From positions 1,594,128-1,658,127 of the forward strand of contig NZ_CP133091.1 of NCBI RefSeq assembly GCF_030908385.1: 64,000 nucleotides of DNA, written 5' to 3'. The notes under the pieces are model-generated. The model did no database searches. It saw nothing but the letters and a program-made list of their open reading frames with translations, and was not told the origin of the DNA. This document shows positions 8,609-18,138 of this stretch, piece by piece. Each line of letters begins with the position of its first letter. Within the stretch, counting starts at the first letter, position 1. A program made the translations under genes and the position numbers. Origin of the DNA: Mangrovimonas sp. YM274. GTDB taxonomy: Bacteria; Bacteroidota; Bacteroidia; Flavobacteriales; Flavobacteriaceae.

Positions 8609-8881
8609 TTAGTTAATAGCGCTTGATAAATCAGATCCTGCTTTAAACTTAACTACGTTTTTAGCTTTAATTTGGATAGTTTTACCAGTTTGTGGATTTC
8701 TTCCCTCTCTTGCAGATCTTTTAGATACAGACCAAGTTCCAAATCCTACCAAAGAAACTCTATTTCCTTTTTGTAAAGCTCCTTCGATGTCAATTAATAA
8801 TGAATCTAATGCTTTTTTGGCCGCAGCTTTAGAAATTCCAGCGTTTTCTGCCATTCCATTGATTAAATCTGTTTTGTTCAT
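8609..8881 (-). CDS. HU family DNA-binding protein
   Basis: A 90-residue histone-like protein that bends and compacts DNA as a dimer. The N-terminal helices (MNKTDLINGMAENAGISKAA) are followed by the beta-arm with VGFGTWSVSKRSAREGRNPQ and TGKTIQIKA, including the intercalating-proline region RNPQTG. Single-gene unit with its own promoter at 8944-8973 and terminator at 8533-8560. Confidence 0.97.
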   Translation of the reverse strand: MNKTDLINGMAENAGISKAAAKKALDSLLIDIEGALQKGNRVSLVGFGTWSVSKRSAREGRNPQTGKTIQIKAKNVVKFKAGSDLSSAIN

Positions 8882-8943
8882 AAATTTAAATTTTTAATTA
8901 TTAAATAATAGTTGGGTTAAACGTTAATTGTTAAATCCTCCTA

Positions 8944-8973
8944 CAAATTTATACGGATAATCCATTCACGCAA
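8944..8973 (-). promoter_or_regulatory. Bacteroidota-type promoter of the HU gene
   Basis: TTG (8971-8973), 19-base spacer, TAAATTTG (8944-8951) on the minus strand. The leader to the ATG at 8881 is about 55 bases and very AT-rich. Confidence 0.7.
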
Positions 8974-9078
8974 GTAATAGCAAGGGAAATGCAAATATTT
9001 GTTGATAACTTTAACGATTTGTTAATAAAGGATGTGCATTTTGTCGATGTTTTCAATTTTTTCAGTAATAGCAAGGGT

Positions 9079-10029
9079 TTAGAGCATTTTTGCCCCCTCC
9101 AAAAACTGGAATCCGTTCAAAAGTGATTTTACCTCCATTTTTCGTTTTCCGGGAAGCTGAATTTCTTTAATTATGAGGTAACCGTCTTTAACCGAAACCT
9201 TTAAATGGTTTTTTTCTACTTGAATGGAGCCAATAGCATTATTGTGGGAACTCTTTTCCTTATCAATGGCAAAAATCTTTACCGCTAAGGTTTCTCCATT
9301 GTTTTCCAAATTGCACCAGGCCGATGGAAATGGATTTAAGCCTCTAATATGATTGTAAATGGTGTCTAATGGTTGTGTCCAATCTATTTTACAATTGTCT
9401 TTGTTTAGTTTGTAGGCTGTTTTTAAATCGTCATTTTGGGGCTGAATAGTAGTAGTCACATTTCCTGCAGCGATAAGATCAACAGTTTCTATGATAAGTT
9501 CACTTCCCATGTGCATAAGGCGGTCATGCAACATCCCTACGGTTTCGTCTGGAGCGATAGCGGTTTCCTTTTGAAGAATAACAGCTCCTGTGTCAATCTT
9601 TTCATCTATAAAGAACGTAGTTACTCCCGTTTTGGTTTCTCCATTTATAATGGCCCAATGTATTGGTGCGGCACCTCTGTAATCCGGCAGCAAAGAAGCG
9701 TGCAAGTTGAAGGTTCCATATTTTGGCATGTCCCAAACTACTTTTGGCAGCATTCTAAAAGCAACGACTATTTGCAAATCGGCTTCCAGAGCTTTTAATT
9801 CTTCAACAAATGCTTCCGATTTTAGATTGGTTGGCTGCAAAACATTTAAGCCTTTGGAAAGGGCATAAGTTTTTACGGCTGATTGGTTGAGCTTTCTACC
9901 GCGACCCGCTGGTTTGTCTGGAGCCGTGATAACGCCCACAATATTATAACCCTTAGTAACTAGGGCGTCAAGGTTGGCAACAGCAAAATCTGGTGTGCCC
10001 ATAAATACTATGCGAGGGGAATTTTTCAT
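9079..10029 (-). CDS. fmt: methionyl-tRNA formyltransferase
   Basis: Transfers a formyl group from 10-formyl-THF to initiator Met-tRNA. The N-terminal formyltransferase domain (residues 1-200) has the family motifs VFMGTPDFAV, AGRGRKL, and NLHASLLPDYRGAAPIHWAI with the catalytic Asn/His. The C-terminal tRNA-binding barrel begins around 205 (NKDNCKIDWTQP). Length 316 is standard. The ATG overlaps the recQ stop by four bases (ATGA), so fmt is translated from the recQ message. Confidence 0.96.
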   Translation of the reverse strand: MKNSPRIVFMGTPDFAVANLDALVTKGYNIVGVITAPDKPAGRGRKLNQSAVKTYALSKGLNVLQPTNLKSEAFVEELKALEADLQIVVAFRMLPKVVWDMPKYGTFNLHASLLPDYRGAAPIHWAIINGETKTGVTTFFIDEKIDTGAVILQKETAIAPDETVGMLHDRLMHMGSELIIETVDLIAAGNVTTTIQPQNDDLKTAYKLNKDNCKIDWTQPLDTIYNHIRGLNPFPSAWCNLENNGETLAVKIFAIDKEKSSHNNAIGSIQVEKNHLKVSVKDGYLIIKEIQLPGKRKMEVKSLLNGFQFLEGAKML

Positions 10030-11933
10030 GTGTGTGTTAATTTATAGGTGTTTGTGGGTGTAATATTAATTATGTGATGTTCCAACATAAGTTTTAAAAC
10101 GTTTAAAATAACATGTTCTTCGTACGGGAGCATGTTGGCTAAATCTCTTGAGGATAAAGGTTCAGTTTCTAAAGCGGTAATAATGGCATTTTTAATGCTT
10201 TTAAGGTCTGTATTTGCTGGCCTTTTTTGTTTTTCTTTGGAAATGCATACCGAACAAATACCACAGTCCTTAACATCGCTTTCTCCAAAATATTTTAGCA
10301 ATTGTACGCTTTTACAAATGCCATCATTGTTGGTATAGTTGATAACCGAAGTGATTTGATCTTGCCTTAATTTGTGTTGTTGCAAGATGATCTTTGAAAT
10401 CCGGTTGATGGTTTTGTCATCTTCTCTTGGCTGTATGAATGTAAGTTCAGAATCTGTATTGGAATGTTGAAAAGTGATAATTTCATCCCTTTGCAGCTGT
10501 TCCAGAGCTTTAATAATGACAGCTTCTGGCAAACTTGCTTTATTGGCAACCAGTTTCGTATTTATTTTCAGTAAATGTTCAAAGATACCTCCGTAGGTTC
10601 TAAGGATTGATTTCACAATAATAGACAAGTCACTATGAGTGTCCAAATAATGAAAAAGTGCTTGGTTGCTAATAATGAATTGCACCTTGCTTTGTTGGTT
10701 GAATTGTTGTGATAGATATATCACACTGTTTCGGTCCAACAACTGCAACACATTATAAGCAAGTGTAGTGTTGAATTCATAGGCCTTGCAAAAGTCTATA
10801 AAATTGAATTGAAATACACTGTTAACACCCTCGCCGTAAGATACCTGAAAGTAATTACATAGCTTTCTGTAAACCAATTTGATGAAATCTATACTGGGGA
10901 GGGTTTTCAAAAATTGGTTGTGTAGCTGTTGCTCGTCTGCTTTACTTTTTAAGATGACAGCAAAGGCCTTTTTTTCATTTCTACCTGCTCTACCGGCTTC
11001 CTGGTAATAGCTTTCCAAACTTTCGGGCAAATTGATGTGAATCACCGTTTTTACATCTGGTTTGTCAATCCCCATTCCAAAAGCTGTAGTCGCCACCATA
11101 ATGGGGGTTTGGTTGTGGGTCCAGGCATATAAGCGGTCTTGTTTTTCATCGCTGTTAAGCCCACCGTGAAAAAACGTGCTTGCAAAGCCCTTTTGAGACA
11201 GATACTGACTTATTTCAATCGTAGATTTTCTATTTCTGGCGTAGATAATAGAAGCGCCCTGATGCTTTTTTAGGATTTGTTCCAGTTTATAGAGCTTGTC
11301 TTCGGCCTCAACCACAATATAGGCAATGTTTGGTCTGTAAAAGGAGGCTCGGAATACCTTGGGTGAAATAAAGTCGAGCTCCTTCATGATATCCTCTACC
11401 ACATCGGGTTTGGCCGTTGCGGTAAGGGCAATCATGTTCACTGTGGGGTGCAGACGTCTTAAAACATTAATGTTTTTATAAGCAGGCCTAAAGTCGTTTC
11501 CCCATTGCGAAATACAATGGGCTTCATCTACCGCGATAAGATTGACATTCATTTGTTGAATCCTATCCTGAACCAAACTTTGCTGAAGCCGTTCCGGAGA
11601 GAGGTACAGGAATTTATAATTCCCGTAAATGCAATTGTCCAAAAGTGTATCTAATCGTTCAGCACTAAGGCCGCTGGTGATGGCCATGGCTTTGATGCCT
11701 TTTTCGTTGAGGTTATTCACCTGATCCTTCATAAGGGCCACTAAGGGAGACACTACAATGCAGATTCCTTTTTTGATAATAGCTGGAATTTGAAAGCACA
11801 CCGATTTTCCGCCCCCTGTGGGTAGTAGAGCAAAGGTGTCTTCATTTTCAAGCACCGCATTGATGATGTCCTCCTGAAGTGGTCTAAAGGAGGTATGATT
11901 GTAATACCGTTCTAAAACTTGAATAGGGTGCAT
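10026..11933 (-). CDS. recQ: ATP-dependent DNA helicase RecQ
   Basis: 3'-5' DNA helicase for recombination and fork repair. Motifs in order: LLPTGGGKSVCFQ (Walker A, about 37-49), VDEAHCISQWGNDFRP (DEAH and aromatic-rich loop), ALTATA (motif III), and YYQEAGRAGRNEK (motif VI). The zinc domain has cysteines in NDGICKSV and DVKDCGICSVC. The C-terminus is a short winged-helix-like region; no clear HRDC domain is seen in the 635 residues. The gene is flanked by an ATPase gene two bases upstream and fmt downstream, as one transcription unit. Confidence 0.95.
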   Translation of the reverse strand: MHPIQVLERYYNHTSFRPLQEDIINAVLENEDTFALLPTGGGKSVCFQIPAIIKKGICIVVSPLVALMKDQVNNLNEKGIKAMAITSGLSAERLDTLLDNCIYGNYKFLYLSPERLQQSLVQDRIQQMNVNLIAVDEAHCISQWGNDFRPAYKNINVLRRLHPTVNMIALTATAKPDVVEDIMKELDFISPKVFRASFYRPNIAYIVVEAEDKLYKLEQILKKHQGASIIYARNRKSTIEISQYLSQKGFASTFFHGGLNSDEKQDRLYAWTHNQTPIMVATTAFGMGIDKPDVKTVIHINLPESLESYYQEAGRAGRNEKKAFAVILKSKADEQQLHNQFLKTLPSIDFIKLVYRKLCNYFQVSYGEGVNSVFQFNFIDFCKAYEFNTTLAYNVLQLLDRNSVIYLSQQFNQQSKVQFIISNQALFHYLDTHSDLSIIVKSILRTYGGIFEHLLKINTKLVANKASLPEAVIIKALEQLQRDEIITFQHSNTDSELTFIQPREDDKTINRISKIILQQHKLRQDQITSVINYTNNDGICKSVQLLKYFGESDVKDCGICSVCISKEKQKRPANTDLKSIKNAIITALETEPLSSRDLANMLPYEEHVILNVLKLMLEHHIINITPTNTYKLTHT

Positions 11934-11935
11934 GT

Positions 11936-12475
11936 CTAAAGATTTAATAACCCTAAGATAAAATCGGTTCTATTGGAGACGGAGCCAAAAGGGACATCAT
12001 GCAAATGATAGCCATAGCTAGCATAGGTAGCCACCAAATGTTTGTGGATATTAACTGCTTGTTCAAAATTTTCATAGCGCTCACTGTCGCTTTGAAAAAT
12101 TTCTTGCCAAGGTGCTAATACAAACACATGGTTGTAGGTATGTCTTTCACACATATCTACAAAAGAAACAGGATATTGGTCACCAATATAGTCCATGTAA
12201 GCCAATACATCTGGGATGCCTCGGTCATAAAACACCGCCTTTTCCTCTTGGTGCTTTGCATCCAAAAACTGTTTCACCCGACCTTCCAAAAGCATTTCAC
12301 TAAACTTAAGAGGCTCGGTCAGAAACAGTTGTTCAATACCTTTTTTACGGGCTTCTAGGGTTACCTGACGTGAAATTTCATCAAAACAATTGTAGCCGCG
12401 TTGTTTTAGGTCTTCTATAATGGACGATTTTCCGGTACCGGGACCTCCTGTAATTACGATTCTTTTTGTGTTCAA
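11936..12475 (-). CDS. P-loop AAA/kinase-like ATPase (NadR-like fold)
   Basis: A 179-residue P-loop NTPase with Walker A GGPGTGKSS at residues 9-17 and a Walker-B-like FYDRGIPD near 103-110. The pattern resembles the ribosylnicotinamide-kinase-like ATPases, and the substrate is unknown. It is the first gene of a three-gene unit with recQ and fmt. No membrane segments are present. Confidence 0.8.
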   Translation of the reverse strand: MNTKRIVITGGPGTGKSSIIEDLKQRGYNCFDEISRQVTLEARKKGIEQLFLTEPLKFSEMLLEGRVKQFLDAKHQEEKAVFYDRGIPDVLAYMDYIGDQYPVSFVDMCERHTYNHVFVLAPWQEIFQSDSERYENFEQAVNIHKHLVATYASYGYHLHDVPFGSVSNRTDFILGLLNL

Positions 12476-12642
12476 TGCACGGATTTTATGCTGTAAAATT
12501 CGGAATTTAAATAATCATTACCAATTATGGGCTTAAATTCACTAAGATTGAGGGAAGTGAAATGGGGAGAGGAGTGCAGAAAATCTTCTTGAGTTTACTT
12601 ATCAAGATGTTAAATAGGCTGTGATTAATACAAAGGAAACCG

Positions 12643-12650
12643 TATATTTG
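12643..12650 (+). promoter_or_regulatory. possible -7 box of the DUF493 gene
   Basis: TATATTTG matches TAnnTTTG and lies 17 bases before the ATG at 12668. There is no good TTG at the expected distance, so the call is tentative. Confidence 0.4.
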
Positions 12651-12667
12651 CCTATTAAAAATTAACG

Positions 12668-12961
12668 ATGAGCATACAAGGTAACCCAGAAGAATTCTAC
12701 AAGAAACTAAGGTCTCAACTTTATGACACGGCAACATGGCCTTCTATATATCTTTACAAATTTATTGTGCCTAGCGATGCTGCAAAAATACACACTATTG
12801 AAGCATTATTTAACAATATGGGAGCGGTAATTCATACTACCGAATCTAAAAATGGTAAATACACTAGTGTTTCCGTAAATGTAAACATGCAAGATCCTGA
12901 TGCTGTAATTGCGAAGTATAAGGAAGTAGCGGACAAAGTAGAAGGTGTTATTAGTTTGTAA
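12668..12961 (+). CDS. DUF493 (YbeD-like) family protein
   Basis: A 97-residue ferredoxin-fold protein. Visible pattern: WPSIYLYKFIVPSDAAKI, VIHTTESKNGKYTSVSVNVN, then DPDAVIAKYKEVADKVEGVI. The E. coli relative YbeD is suggested to be regulatory; no activity is proved. Single gene, on the opposite strand from the ATPase-recQ-fmt unit. Confidence 0.88.
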   Translation: MSIQGNPEEFYKKLRSQLYDTATWPSIYLYKFIVPSDAAKIHTIEALFNNMGAVIHTTESKNGKYTSVSVNVNMQDPDAVIAKYKEVADKVEGVISL

Positions 12962-13141
12962 AAGTCCGTATTGGCACCCACAGCCCAACTAATATGGTGA
13001 AAGTAGTTGTGCCAGCTTACTTTTATTGACAATGAGGGAATTTCCCTTTGTTTATTTTCGTAGACTATTTAATTTTTTTTGTATTTTGCGCAAGAGTGCT
13101 ACCAACTACGAGCACTATTGTAAATACCTCAATAATTTATT

Positions 13142-13795
13142 TTGATAGACGATTTAGAATACAATACAGAGCGTGAACATTTAATCATTCCTGAATATGG
13201 AAGGCACTTGCAAAAAATGATTAATTACGCAAAAGCCATCCCAGAAAAGGAAGAACGCAATAAAGTAGCCAAAGCCATTATTTCGGTAATGGGGAACTTG
13301 CAGCCTCACTTAAGAGACGTGCCCGATTTTCAGCATAAACTTTGGGACCAGTTGTTCATCATGGCTAATTTTGATTTGGATGTAGATTCTCCTTATGAAA
13401 AACCTTCACGAGAGGAACTACAGTCGCGCCCAGAACCATTGGAATATCCTCAAAACCATCCAAAGTATAGATTTTATGGTAACAACATTAAAACCATGAT
13501 TGATGTGGCCAATACTTGGGAAGATGGGGATCTTAAGGAAGCCCTTATCTATACCATCGCCAACCACATGAAAAAGTGTTTCCTGAATTGGAATAAGGAT
13601 ACGGTTGAAGACGATGTTATTTTTGGCCATCTTTATGAGCTATCTGGAGGTAAAATTAACCTAAGAGAAAGTGATGAAGATTTGTCAGATTCTACCAGTT
13701 TAATGCGCAGTAAAAAGAAATTCTCTTCTGGAGGCAAAAAATCTCATCACAAAAAGAGTAATAGTAATTCCAACCGAAACAGAAAACGCTACTAA
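13142..13795 (+). CDS. DUF4290 domain protein
   Basis: Bacteroidota-restricted family of unknown function, almost always beside murA. The conserved core is YNTEREHLIIPEYGRHLQKM and AKAIISVMGNLQPHLRDVPD. The C-terminus is a Ser/Lys/Asn-rich basic tail (KKSHHKKSNSNSNRNRKRY), suggesting nucleic-acid or envelope-surface contact. The start at TTG 13142 gives the expected N-terminus (IDDLEYNTERE); no in-frame ATG fits better. It ends five bases before murA. Confidence 0.88.
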   Translation: MIDDLEYNTEREHLIIPEYGRHLQKMINYAKAIPEKEERNKVAKAIISVMGNLQPHLRDVPDFQHKLWDQLFIMANFDLDVDSPYEKPSREELQSRPEPLEYPQNHPKYRFYGNNIKTMIDVANTWEDGDLKEALIYTIANHMKKCFLNWNKDTVEDDVIFGHLYELSGGKINLRESDEDLSDSTSLMRSKKKFSSGGKKSHHKKSNSNSNRNRKRY

Positions 13796-13800
13796 GTTTA

Positions 13801-15117
13801 ATGAGTACATTTGTAATTGAAGGAGGCCACCAATTAAAAGGTAAAATTCAGCCTCAAGGAGCGAAAAACGAAGCTTTACAAATTCTATGCGCAGTATTGC
13901 TTACTGCAGAAGAAATTACCATACATAACATTCCGGATATTGTTGACGTCAACAAACTTATTGCGTTGTTGGGGAAACTTGGAGTGAAAATTAATAAAAT
14001 AGGAAAAGGATCCTATACGTTTAAAGCCGATGAGGTGAATATGGCCTATTTGGAGTCTGCCGAATTTAAGGAAGACGGAAAAGGCTTAAGAGGATCTATC
14101 ATGATTGTAGGGCCGCTTTTGGCAAGATTTGGGAAAGGATATATTCCAAAGCCGGGAGGAGACAAAATTGGTCGTCGTAGATTGGATACGCACTTTGAAG
14201 GGTTTATCAATCTAGGAGCTAAATTCCGTTATAACCGTGAAGACCATTTTTATGGGGTTGAAGCTAAAAAGCTGAAAGGAACCTACATGCTTTTGGATGA
14301 AGCTTCGGTAACGGGAACTGCTAATATTGTTATGGCTGCGGTTTTGGCCGAAGGCACAACCACTATCTATAATGCCGCCTGTGAACCTTATTTGCAACAA
14401 CTTTGCAAGATGTTGAATAGAATGGGGGCAAAGATTACAGGAGTTGGTTCCAACATGTTGACTATTGAAGGCGTGGACCAATTGGGAGGTACCGAACACA
14501 GAATGCTTCCGGATATGATTGAAATTGGGAGCTGGATAGGTTTGGCTGCCATGACCAAAAGTGAATTGACCATCACCAATGTGAGTTGGGATGATTTGGG
14601 ATTGATCCCAAATGTATTCCGCAAATTGGGGATTACTGTAGAGCGTCAAGGCGACGATATCCATATTCCAAAACATGAGGATGGTTATGAAATCCAAAAT
14701 TATATAGATGGGTCTATCCTAACCGTTTCCGATGCCCCTTGGCCTGGATTTACGCCAGATTTGTTGAGTATTATTTTAGTCGTGGCAACACAGGCGAGAG
14801 GCAGTGTGCTGGTACACCAAAAGATGTTTGAGAGCCGTTTATTCTTCGTTGATAAATTAATCGATATGGGCGCTAAGATCATTCTTTGTGATCCGCATAG
14901 AGCAACTGTAATTGGGCATGATTTTAAATCGACCTTAAAAGCAACAACCATGACCTCTCCAGATATTAGAGCAGGGGTGTCCTTGTTGATTGCAGCATTA
15001 TCTGCCAAAGGAACTTCTACCATCCATAATATCGAACAGATTGATAGAGGTTATGAAAACATCGATGAACGTTTAAGAGCTATTGGCGCGAAGATTGAGC
15101 GTGTAAGTGGTAACTAA
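13801..15117 (+). CDS. murA: UDP-N-acetylglucosamine 1-carboxyvinyltransferase (MurA)
   Basis: First committed step of peptidoglycan synthesis: transfer of enolpyruvate from PEP to UDP-GlcNAc, in the cytoplasm. The N-terminal KNEAL motif (Lys22), the RGSIMIVGPLLARFG region and the C-terminal RAGVSLLIAALSAKG are clear over a standard 438 residues. The loop residue that is Cys115 in E. coli is Asp121 here (PGGDKIGRR in place of GGCTIGAR). This change is known from other bacteria to keep activity but prevent covalent fosfomycin binding. Co-transcribed with DUF4290; ends at a terminator. Confidence 0.97.
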   Translation: MSTFVIEGGHQLKGKIQPQGAKNEALQILCAVLLTAEEITIHNIPDIVDVNKLIALLGKLGVKINKIGKGSYTFKADEVNMAYLESAEFKEDGKGLRGSIMIVGPLLARFGKGYIPKPGGDKIGRRRLDTHFEGFINLGAKFRYNREDHFYGVEAKKLKGTYMLLDEASVTGTANIVMAAVLAEGTTTIYNAACEPYLQQLCKMLNRMGAKITGVGSNMLTIEGVDQLGGTEHRMLPDMIEIGSWIGLAAMTKSELTITNVSWDDLGLIPNVFRKLGITVERQGDDIHIPKHEDGYEIQNYIDGSILTVSDAPWPGFTPDLLSIILVVATQARGSVLVHQKMFESRLFFVDKLIDMGAKIILCDPHRATVIGHDFKSTLKATTMTSPDIRAGVSLLIAALSAKGTSTIHNIEQIDRGYENIDERLRAIGAKIERVSGN

Positions 15118-15141
15118 AAAGCATTTAATTAAATAAAACAA

Positions 15142-15175
15142 AACCTGTAAGGAGAGTTTCTTTACAGGTTTTTTT
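15142..15175 (+). terminator. intrinsic terminator after murA
   Basis: AACCTGTAA / TTTACAGGTT stem with a T6-T7 run, 24 bases beyond the murA stop. Confidence 0.85.
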
Positions 15176-15224
15176 ATGTAAATTATCTTTTAGTTTAAAG
15201 TTGACCGTAAGTTGAATAAGTCCT

Positions 15225-15824
15225 ATGCGAAAAATTACATTTCTATTTTTATTTGTAACTATATTTTCTTGTAAACAAAAGGAAGAACCATATGCCATGT
15301 ATGGACTATTAATTGAAGAATCCATTCAATCAACAGAATTGTTGGAAACTCAAATTTCGGAAATCCTTAAAGATGAGAAACTCATTGAAGATGAGGTGGC
15401 AAAATCATACGATAGTCTGACAACTGAATACTTTAAATATTTGCGCAAAACATACACGGAATTAATTGGAAATATTGAAGACCCAACCAATTACAATGGT
15501 GAATTTTCTGAGAAAGAACCTATCAACGAATTTTTCTTCAATGGCGAAAAATATAATCTAAACGGGGCTGAATTCATTTCAAAACTAGAAAACTATAGAA
15601 CTGATATCTTGGAATTGATTATAGATGAAAATTTAGCCAAAAGAGTTCGAAAAGAGTTAAATACAGATGTTGTTCAGAATCGGGATGGTAAGAAATTTGA
15701 CTATTTGAATTATATGTATCAAGACCTACCATTAATAAGTGTATTGGCTCATATGAAAAATAGAGAAAAGTTAATTGTGGAATTGGAGAATGACTTTTTA
15801 AAAAATAGACTGTTACATGAATAA
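15225..15824 (+). CDS. hypothetical lipoprotein
   Basis: Family not recognised. A short signal with lipobox Cys16 (TIFSC) predicts an outer- or inner-membrane-anchored periplasmic protein of 199 residues. The mature part is acidic and helical, with several Leu/Glu heptad-like stretches (LLETQISEILKDEKLIEDEV), and resembles GldM-like or coiled periplasmic helpers only in general character. Single gene between murA and the convergent photolyase. Confidence 0.75.
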   Translation: MRKITFLFLFVTIFSCKQKEEPYAMYGLLIEESIQSTELLETQISEILKDEKLIEDEVAKSYDSLTTEYFKYLRKTYTELIGNIEDPTNYNGEFSEKEPINEFFFNGEKYNLNGAEFISKLENYRTDILELIIDENLAKRVRKELNTDVVQNRDGKKFDYLNYMYQDLPLISVLAHMKNREKLIVELENDFLKNRLLHE

Positions 15825-15905
15825 AACTTATCGTCAGTAGATGTGAAATTCCTTCCGTTTTTTAAAATTTAAAATTCTTTATTTTCATTGTTCTGAATTC
15901 AAAAC

Positions 15906-17210
15906 TTAATTCAATGCAGCCTTATAAGTATTCAAACAACGCTCTCTGGCCTCTTTGTGATCCACCATGGGCTGTGGATAGGTGAGTTCTTGAAAATCTG
16001 GGGCCCATTTGGAAATGTATTTTAAGTCTTTGTCAAATTTTTCAATTTGTGTTGTAGGATTGAAAATTCTAAAATAGGGAGCGGCATCGACACCACAGCC
16101 TGCTACCCATTGCCAATTACCAATATTGCTGGCCATTTCGTAATCATGAAGTTTTTCGGCGAAATAGGCTTCACCCCACCGCCAATCTATCAAAAGATGT
16201 TTACATAAAAAGCTACCAACCAACATACGCACTCTGTTATGCATAAACCCAGTGGTGTTCAATTGTCGCATACCTGCATCTACTAAGGGATACCCTGTGT
16301 TGCCTTTACACCATTTTTTAAATTCTTCTTCCTTGTTTCGCCATGGAATGTTGTCGTATTTAGGTTTGAAACTTTGCGTGGCCGTATGTGGAAAATGCCA
16401 AAGAATCTGCATAAAGAATTCCCTCCAAATCAATTCCTGTAAAAACACTTCATTCGATTCGACGGCGGCTTGTTTTACGATGTCTCGAATACTCACGGTA
16501 CCAAAGCGTAAATGAGGCCCTAAACGGGAAGTACTGTCCTTACCAGGATAATTTCGGGTGGCTTCATAGTTTTGGATGCTTTGTGAAGACAGCTTGTAAG
16601 GCGCAATTTCTTGTGAAGAGACTTCAAACCCTAAATCTTCCAGAGTAAAATTTTTGGTTGGAGTATGCTTATATAGATTGTCGAAATTGGCTTCAGGTGT
16701 TGTTCCATCAAGGGATAGATTTTTGAAGCGGGCTTTCCAAGCTTTCATGTAAGGCGTATAGACCGCATAGGGTGTGCCGTTTTGTTTTACGATCTCATCC
16801 TTTTCAAAAATAACCTGGTCTTTAAACGTGGAAAAATGGATTTTTTTGGAAGATAGGAATTTATCGATTTCTGTATCCCGCTGCTTTGCGTAAGGTTCGT
16901 AATCATGATTGGTATAAACTGTATGGATATTGTATTCTTCAGAAAGTTGTTTAAAAGCCTCTAGTGGAGTTTTATGAAAAATAGCTAAGGAACTCCCATA
17001 ACTTGTTTCAAGAGTTGTCTTGAGGTCTTGAATTGTTTTATGGATGAAGTTAACTCGTGCATCATTTTTTGGAAGTTCTTCTAAAATATTGGGGTCGAAA
17101 ATAAAGATGGGCAGTACCGAGTGATTTCCCTGTAAGGCTTGGTTGAGTCCAATATTGTCATTCAATCTTAGGTCTCTGCGGAACCAGAATATATTAATGT
17201 CTTGTTTCAT
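15906..17210 (-). CDS. phrB: deoxyribodipyrimidine photolyase/cryptochrome family
   Basis: Light-driven repair of pyrimidine dimers, or a photosensory relative. The N-terminal antenna domain starts INIFWFRRDLRLNDN. The C-terminal FAD domain has TGYPLVDAGMRQLNTTG, HNRVRMLVGSFLCKHLL, and ASNIGNWQWVAGCGVDAAPY followed by FNPTTQIEKFD, the class I CPD photolyase pattern. Length 434 is normal. It is the last gene of a packed minus-strand series; its start overlaps the SRPBCC stop by four bases. Confidence 0.94.
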   Translation of the reverse strand: MKQDINIFWFRRDLRLNDNIGLNQALQGNHSVLPIFIFDPNILEELPKNDARVNFIHKTIQDLKTTLETSYGSSLAIFHKTPLEAFKQLSEEYNIHTVYTNHDYEPYAKQRDTEIDKFLSSKKIHFSTFKDQVIFEKDEIVKQNGTPYAVYTPYMKAWKARFKNLSLDGTTPEANFDNLYKHTPTKNFTLEDLGFEVSSQEIAPYKLSSQSIQNYEATRNYPGKDSTSRLGPHLRFGTVSIRDIVKQAAVESNEVFLQELIWREFFMQILWHFPHTATQSFKPKYDNIPWRNKEEEFKKWCKGNTGYPLVDAGMRQLNTTGFMHNRVRMLVGSFLCKHLLIDWRWGEAYFAEKLHDYEMASNIGNWQWVAGCGVDAAPYFRIFNPTTQIEKFDKDLKYISKWAPDFQELTYPQPMVDHKEARERCLNTYKAALN

Positions 17211-17677
17211 GGAGTGTATTTACCAAAAATGGCTTCTAATTTTTCATATCTGTATTGGAAGATTTCTTCCAATTTCGGGCGTACCAACAAAGGGTGTACC
17301 ATTTGCCCTAAAATGCCGAAAGGTAGTTTGTAGTCAATTAAATCTTCCATTTGCACACCTCCCTTTATGGGTTTGATAAAATGTTTGTGATGCCATAGTG
17401 CATAGGGGCCAAATCGTTGTTCGTCTACAAAATACTCTAGGTGTTGTACATGGGTGATTTCGGTAACCCATTTGGTTTTTAGGCCTAGGATTGGAGCTAC
17501 CCAATATTGAACAATTTGTCCAGGATACATAGATCTGTCGGCACCGGATATAATATGGAAGCCCATATAATCTGGAGTAATGGTCTGTAAGTTCTTGGGA
17601 TTGGAAAGGAATTGCCATGCTTCGTCCACAGAAATTGGCAGATTCTGAATTTTATGTAAACTGTAAACTTTCATCAA
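17207..17677 (-). CDS. SRPBCC family protein
   Basis: A 156-residue START/Bet v1-like ligand-binding fold: LPISVDEAWQFLSNPKNLQT at the N-terminus, ILGLKTKWVTEITHV in the middle and the C-terminal long helix (RYEKLEAIFGKY). The ligand is unknown; similar proteins often lie beside photolyases in Bacteroidota. Four-base overlaps on both sides (TspO upstream, photolyase downstream) imply translation coupling. Confidence 0.85.
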   Translation of the reverse strand: MMKVYSLHKIQNLPISVDEAWQFLSNPKNLQTITPDYMGFHIISGADRSMYPGQIVQYWVAPILGLKTKWVTEITHVQHLEYFVDEQRFGPYALWHHKHFIKPIKGGVQMEDLIDYKLPFGILGQMVHPLLVRPKLEEIFQYRYEKLEAIFGKYTP

Positions 17678-18138
17678 TTATAAAGAAAAATGTATGCGTT
17701 CAGTGAGGTGGCAATTACAAGCCAGATGATATAGGGAAGCAAGAGAAGCCTCATTTCCCGAACCTTTTCAATGCGGTATTTAAAGAAGAAATAAATGACT
17801 ACTAGGGTTAACAGGATAATAATCAATAAGCCAGGAAAAATAAGATGTTGCTTAAAGAAGACGTAATTCCAAGATACATTTAAAATGAACTGGACAGTAA
17901 AAAGTGTCCATATAAATTTGGAGCCTAAATCTCGTACTAAAAAGGCCATATAAATGGAGAAACATAGCATGATGGTAAACCAGGCAGCTCCAAATACCCA
18001 TCCTTCTGGAGTCCAAGGAGCTTTGTTAAGGTTGAGGTACCATTCTGATTGTGGACCATTGTCCATAAACCAAGTCCCTAAGGCTAGGGCACCAAAATTG
18101 ATAATCAAAAAAACAACGATGAGTTTAAACAGTTTCAT
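17674..18138 (-). CDS. tspO: TspO/MBR family tryptophan-rich sensory protein
   Basis: Five-helix membrane protein of the TspO family, which binds porphyrins and is linked to light and oxidative stress. The 154 residues contain five hydrophobic segments and family residues such as WYLNLNKAPWTPEGWVFGAAW and WTLFTVQFILNVSWNYVFF. The stop of the glutathione peroxidase overlaps its start by one base (TAATG). Confidence 0.93.
   Translation of the reverse strand: MKLFKLIVVFLIINFGALALGTWFMDNGPQSEWYLNLNKAPWTPEGWVFGAAWFTIMLCFSIYMAFLVRDLGSKFIWTLFTVQFILNVSWNYVFFKQHLIFPGLLIIILLTLVVIYFFFKYRIEKVREMRLLLLPYIIWLVIATSLNAYIFLYN

Noticed and set aside
14212..14697. 161-codon frame opposite murA
   Set aside because: Shadow of murA; no family resemblance.
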